Below are positions 61,461 to 64,000 of a stretch of 64,000 nucleotides of DNA, piece by piece (the stretch's first letter is position 1; every line of letters begins with the position of its first letter). The translations under genes were made by a program, and so were the position numbers. The stretch spans positions 100,401 through 164,400 of the forward strand of contig NZ_FWFS01000011.1 in the NCBI RefSeq assembly GCF_900172375.1, written 5' to 3'. The notes under the pieces were generated by a model, which worked only from the letters and a program-made list of their open reading frames with translations, did not search any database and had not been told where the DNA came from. The DNA is from Aquimixticola soesokkakensis (lineage in GTDB: Bacteria; Pseudomonadota; Alphaproteobacteria; Rhodobacterales; Rhodobacteraceae).

Positions 61461-62761
61461 GCGATTTTTTCAAAGACATTCCCAAGCTGGCCTATGAGGG
61501 GCCCGACAGTCCCAATCCCTTTGCCTATCGCCACTACGATCCCGATGAGGTGGTCGCCGGCAAACGCATGGAAGACCATCTGCGGTTTGCCGTTGCGTGG
61601 TGGCATAGTTTTGCCTGGGAGGGCGGCGATCCTTTTGGTGGCCAGACCTTCGAGCGGCCGTGGTATCCCCAAGACGACATGGGCCGGGCCAAGATGAAAG
61701 CCGATCTGGCCTTTGAGATGTTCGACATTCTGGGCGTGCCGTTCTTTTGCTGGCATGACGCCGACCTGCGCCCCGATCAGGGCAATTTTGCCGATAACCT
61801 GTCTACGCTCGACGAGATGAGCGATCACATTCTGGGGCTGATGGAGAGCCGCAAAACGCGCTGTCTGTGGGGCACGGCCAACATGTTCTCGCATCGGCGC
61901 TGGATGTCGGGGGCGTCGACCAATCCCGATCCCGAAGTCTTTGCCTTTGCCGCTGCCACCGTGAAATCCTGCATGGATGCGAGCCACCGGATGGGGGCAG
62001 AAAACTACGTGTTATGGGGCGGGCGCGAGGGCTACGAGACGCTGCTAAACACCGATTTGAAGCTGGAACAGGACCATATGGGCCGGTTTTTGAACATGGT
62101 CGTGGATTACAAACACAAGATCGGCTTCAAAGGTGCGATTTTGGTCGAACCCAAACCCCAGGAACCCTCCAAGCACCAGTATGACTACGACGCTGCCACC
62201 TGCATCGGCTTCCTGCGCAAATACGGGCTGGAAAAAGAGGTCAAACTCAACCTCGAACAGGGTCATGCTATTTTGGCGGGACATTCATTTGAACATGAGC
62301 TGGCCGTCGCCGGGGCCGAGGGCATGTTGGGGTCCATCGATATGAACCGCAACGACTATCAATCGGGCTGGGACACCGACCAGTTTCCCAACAATGTCCC
62401 CGAAGTGGCGCTGGCCTATTATGAAGTCCTCAAAGCGGGCGGATTTAGCACCGGGGGCACCAATTTCGACTCCAAAGTGCGCCGCCAGTCGCTGGATGCC
62501 GAAGATCTGGTGCTGGGCCATGCGGGCGCGATGGACGTCTGCGCGCGCGGCTTTAAAGCGGCGCTGGCAATGCACGAAGACGGCGGTCTGGAAGCGGCGC
62601 GCGCCACGCGCTACGCAGGCTGGGACACGCCTGCGGCGCGCGCCATGCTCGACAGCGATCTGGCCTCGATCAGCGCGGCAGTGCTAAGGGACGCAACCAA
62701 CCCTGCGCCCGTCTCGGGCCGTCAGGAACGTCTGGAAAACTGGGTAAACCGCTTCGTTTGA
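61457..62761 (+). CDS. xylA: Xylose isomerase
   Basis: The 434-residue enzyme converts xylose to xylulose (and often glucose to fructose). Signatures include the catalytic His of [26 protein letters not shown] with the metal Glu and Lys, and [11 protein letters not shown]. Length is right for the class II group. ATG 61457 overlaps the Gfo stop; the frame upstream is a shadow. No xylulokinase gene follows, so either xylulose phosphorylation is encoded elsewhere or the operon uses a different ketose pathway. A hairpin terminator begins 16 nt after the stop. Confidence 0.93.
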   Translation: MSDFFKDIPKLAYEGPDSPNPFAYRHYDPDEVVAGKRMEDHLRFAVAWWHSFAWEGGDPFGGQTFERPWYPQDDMGRAKMKADLAFEMFDILGVPFFCWHDADLRPDQGNFADNLSTLDEMSDHILGLMESRKTRCLWGTANMFSHRRWMSGASTNPDPEVFAFAAATVKSCMDASHRMGAENYVLWGGREGYETLLNTDLKLEQDHMGRFLNMVVDYKHKIGFKGAILVEPKPQEPSKHQYDYDAATCIGFLRKYGLEKEVKLNLEQGHAILAGHSFEHELAVAGAEGMLGSIDMNRNDYQSGWDTDQFPNNVPEVALAYYEVLKAGGFSTGGTNFDSKVRRQSLDAEDLVLGHAGAMDVCARGFKAALAMHEDGGLEAARATRYAGWDTPAARAMLDSDLASISAAVLRDATNPAPVSGRQERLENWVNRFV

Positions 62762-62776
62762 CACGATCCCAAAACG

Positions 62777-62800
62777 CCCCCGCTCCTGCGGAGCGCGGGG
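62777..62800 (+). terminator. Hairpin terminator after xylA
   Basis: CCCCCGCTCC and GGAGCGCGGGG pair with one bulged C and a 3-nt loop, 16 nt after the stop. The following sequence is CACACC, so U-tract support is weak. It is still the natural end of the operon. The region 62762-63122 otherwise contains an AT-rich stretch (62821-62850) and an IS5-type remnant. Confidence 0.55.
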
Positions 62801-62857
62801 CACACCCTCTGTGGGGCGGTCTTGTAAATTATTATCATAATCCTAATTATCCGAAAG

Positions 62858-63102
62858 ATGCGATGCAGGGCGACGCCGCGACAGGCGACGGGGTTTGTCG
62901 AAAGTCTGTTGCGCTTGGTCGCGCCTGAATGGGCGGGCCCGACTTGAGCACACTGTCGCATCGCCACAAGACCCTTGCCGTGAACATTGCGTATCGCGGC
63001 ATCAAGCAGCCGTTGACGCTTCTAGTCGACAGCGCAGGGATCAGGGTCGAGGGTGAAGGCGACTGCGCGCGCCCGAATGCCATGACGCCCGACGGCGTGT
63101 GA
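62858..63102 (+). pseudogene. Remnant of an IS5-family transposase
   Basis: Two short frames together spell the middle of an IS5-type transposase: frame 1 has RQATGFVESLLRLVAPEW (from about 62879) and, after a frameshift near 62935-62944, frame 2 has LSHRHKTLAVNIAYRG and LLVDSAGIRVEGEG. Both blocks are well known in IS5-group transposases. The N-terminus, catalytic C-terminus and terminal repeats are missing. It is a decayed fragment, likely left by an old insertion. Confidence 0.8.
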
Positions 63103-63122
63103 CGGACGCCGGCGCAGGAGCG

Positions 63123-63748
63123 TCACGCCCTGACCTGATCAAAGCCGAACAGGCGGTTTGGCGTATCCCAAAGGATTTTGCGGCGCATCGCAGGGTCTGG
63201 CACGGCAGCGCCGAACAAATCCAGCAGCGGGCCATAATCCACACGCTCGGGCACGCGCAGAAACGGCCAGTCGGATCCCCAGATACAGCCGTCTGGCCCA
63301 AAGGCGTCGATCAAAGCCTCAACAAAGGGCGAGACATCCTCGAAGGGATGCGAACGATCGGAAAACTTGATGTGGCCGGACAATTTGACGACCGCCCGCT
63401 TGCGCCGCCCCAAATCCAACAAGGCCTGAAACCCCTGCTGTTGCCTCCCGAGTGCCGGCCGCGGACGCCCGACGCCTCGAGCATCGGCAAAATTCCCAAA
63501 AGCCCGTCGGCTTCGACCTGTATCTGCAAGAACAGATCCAAGGCGCGCAGCCTTTCCAGCAACGGCTCTGTGCCGGCGTAATATCCCTCCTCGAAAAACG
63601 GCAGATTGAACGCCACACCCACGATGCCCTGTCGTTTCAGATCGGCGAGCCGTTCGAGCGATGTATCATGCGCCACGACAGCGATGCCTTTGTAGCGGCC
63701 ACCGCTTTGGGCGATCGCATCCAGCATGCAGCTGTCTGAGCTGCTGCC
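63123..63748 (-). pseudogene. Frameshifted, truncated amidohydrolase (Amidohydro_2 family)
   Basis: The 3' part of a metal-dependent hydrolase of the TIM-barrel amidohydrolase type is split between two frames. The upstream frame reads VAFNLPFFEEGYY and LDLFLQIQVEADGLLGILPM; the downstream frame reads KRAVVKLSGHIKFSD and GCIWGSDWPFLRVPE (the usual metal-site block GSDWP). The frames switch near 63441-63454, around the expected D-H-x-G-R motif. The 5' end is missing because an IS3-type element begins at 63749. The gene is therefore disrupted twice and presumed inactive. Confidence 0.82.
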
Positions 63749-64000
63749 TGTTTCGTGGACACCGAGATAAGGTGTTTATGAGATTGGAGATCAGCAATGG
63801 CGAGAAGCGTTTACTGGACTTGCACCGTTTCTGTTCCGGTGTGTTACTCATGTTATGCGGCGAGTTTTTCGAGCGCCACGGGTGATTTGCCATCCAATGC
63901 TGAATGGCGCCTGCGCGGGTTGTAGAAGCCGTTGATGTATTCGAACACCGCGACCTCGACATCCCGGCGTGTTTGCCATGTGTTTTGCCAGATCAGCTCG
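63749..64000 (-). mobile_element. End of an IS3-family insertion sequence (continues past the window)
   Basis: The boundary TGTTTCGTGGACACCG (from 63749) has the TG start usual for IS3 terminal repeats. It is followed by about 100 bp of non-coding end sequence, and then the C-terminus of an OrfB-type integrase transcribed leftward. The other end, the rest of the transposase and any target duplication lie beyond position 64000. It is inserted in the amidohydrolase gene. Confidence 0.82.
63853..64000 (-). CDS. C-terminal part of IS3-family transposase OrfB
   Basis: The last 48 codons read leftward as ELIWQNTWQTRRDVEVAVFE and then YINGFYNPRRRHSALDG, SPVALEKLAA, stop. This is the classic end of IS3-group DDE integrases (the Y-I-x-x-F-Y-N-x-x-R-x-H-S-x-L block). 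The DDE residues are outside the window. The stop TAA is at 63853-63855. Confidence 0.9.
   Translation of the reverse strand, partial: ELIWQNTWQTRRDVEVAVFEYINGFYNPRRRHSALDGKSPVALEKLAA

Overview
The window looks like a chromosomal or large-plasmid segment of a GC-rich alphaproteobacterium, most likely order Rhodobacterales (Roseobacter/Rhodobacter relatives). Reasons: uniformly high GC, a SmoS-type sorbitol dehydrogenase, an aglEFGK-type alpha-glucoside importer, a DctPQM TRAP transporter and many LacI-type sugar regulators. No rRNA, tRNA or CRISPR array was recognised. It is an accessory catabolic region: a chain of substrate-specific uptake and catabolism modules, each with its own regulator, plus one signalling block and one thiamine operon. 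Insertion-sequence debris sits at the right edge.

Layout. 1-1.7 kb: end of a gluconate module (dehydrogenase tail, gluconokinase, LacI regulator). 1.7-9.4 kb: AraC regulator divergent from an arabinose/fucose-isomerase-like enzyme, a ribose-type ABC importer and a CocE-type esterase. 9.5-17.0 kb: signalling block (CheB-CheR fusion, single-domain response regulator, membrane hybrid histidine kinase, GGDEF-EAL protein). 17.3-22.6 kb: leftward operon of a ThuA-like secreted protein, GntR regulator, TRAP transporter and AroQ dehydroquinase. 22.7-31.7 kb: PQQ-dependent alcohol dehydrogenase cluster in which a NodIJ-like ABC pair is split by a complete SsuABC-like importer. 31.8-37.1 kb: HisD-like dehydrogenase, amidase with a small AtzG/GatC-like partner, a double NTF2/SnoaL protein and a LacI regulator. 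37.1-46.5 kb: leftward alpha-glucoside/sugar-alcohol operon (SmoS-like dehydrogenase, LacI, aglEFGK, GH13 glucosidase, MFS carrier). 46.7-53.0 kb: TPP riboswitch followed by thiC-O-S-G-E-F-D. 53.0-62.8 kb: LacI regulator divergent from a xylose-isomerase-containing sugar operon with two Gfo/Idh/MocA oxidoreductases. 62.8-64.0 kb: IS5-type remnant, frameshifted amidohydrolase, and the end of an IS3-type element.

How it works together. Most modules pair one importer with an oxidoreductase or isomerase, which suits a heterotroph scavenging sugars, sugar alcohols, aldonates, alcohols and shikimate-pathway intermediates. Regulatory DNA is readable in several places. A shared palindrome (TGCATACGTATGCA type) lies before the HisD-like gene, between the amidase and NTF2 genes, and before aglE; the two neighbouring LacI proteins have almost the same recognition helix. 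A different LacI operator (GTAAACGTTTAC) occurs twice, 53 bp apart, in the xylA-operon control region. The most promising lightly described systems are the PQQ cluster with its interleaved ABC genes and the HisD-amidase-NTF2 module. Functions are read from sequence motifs only; substrates are inference.
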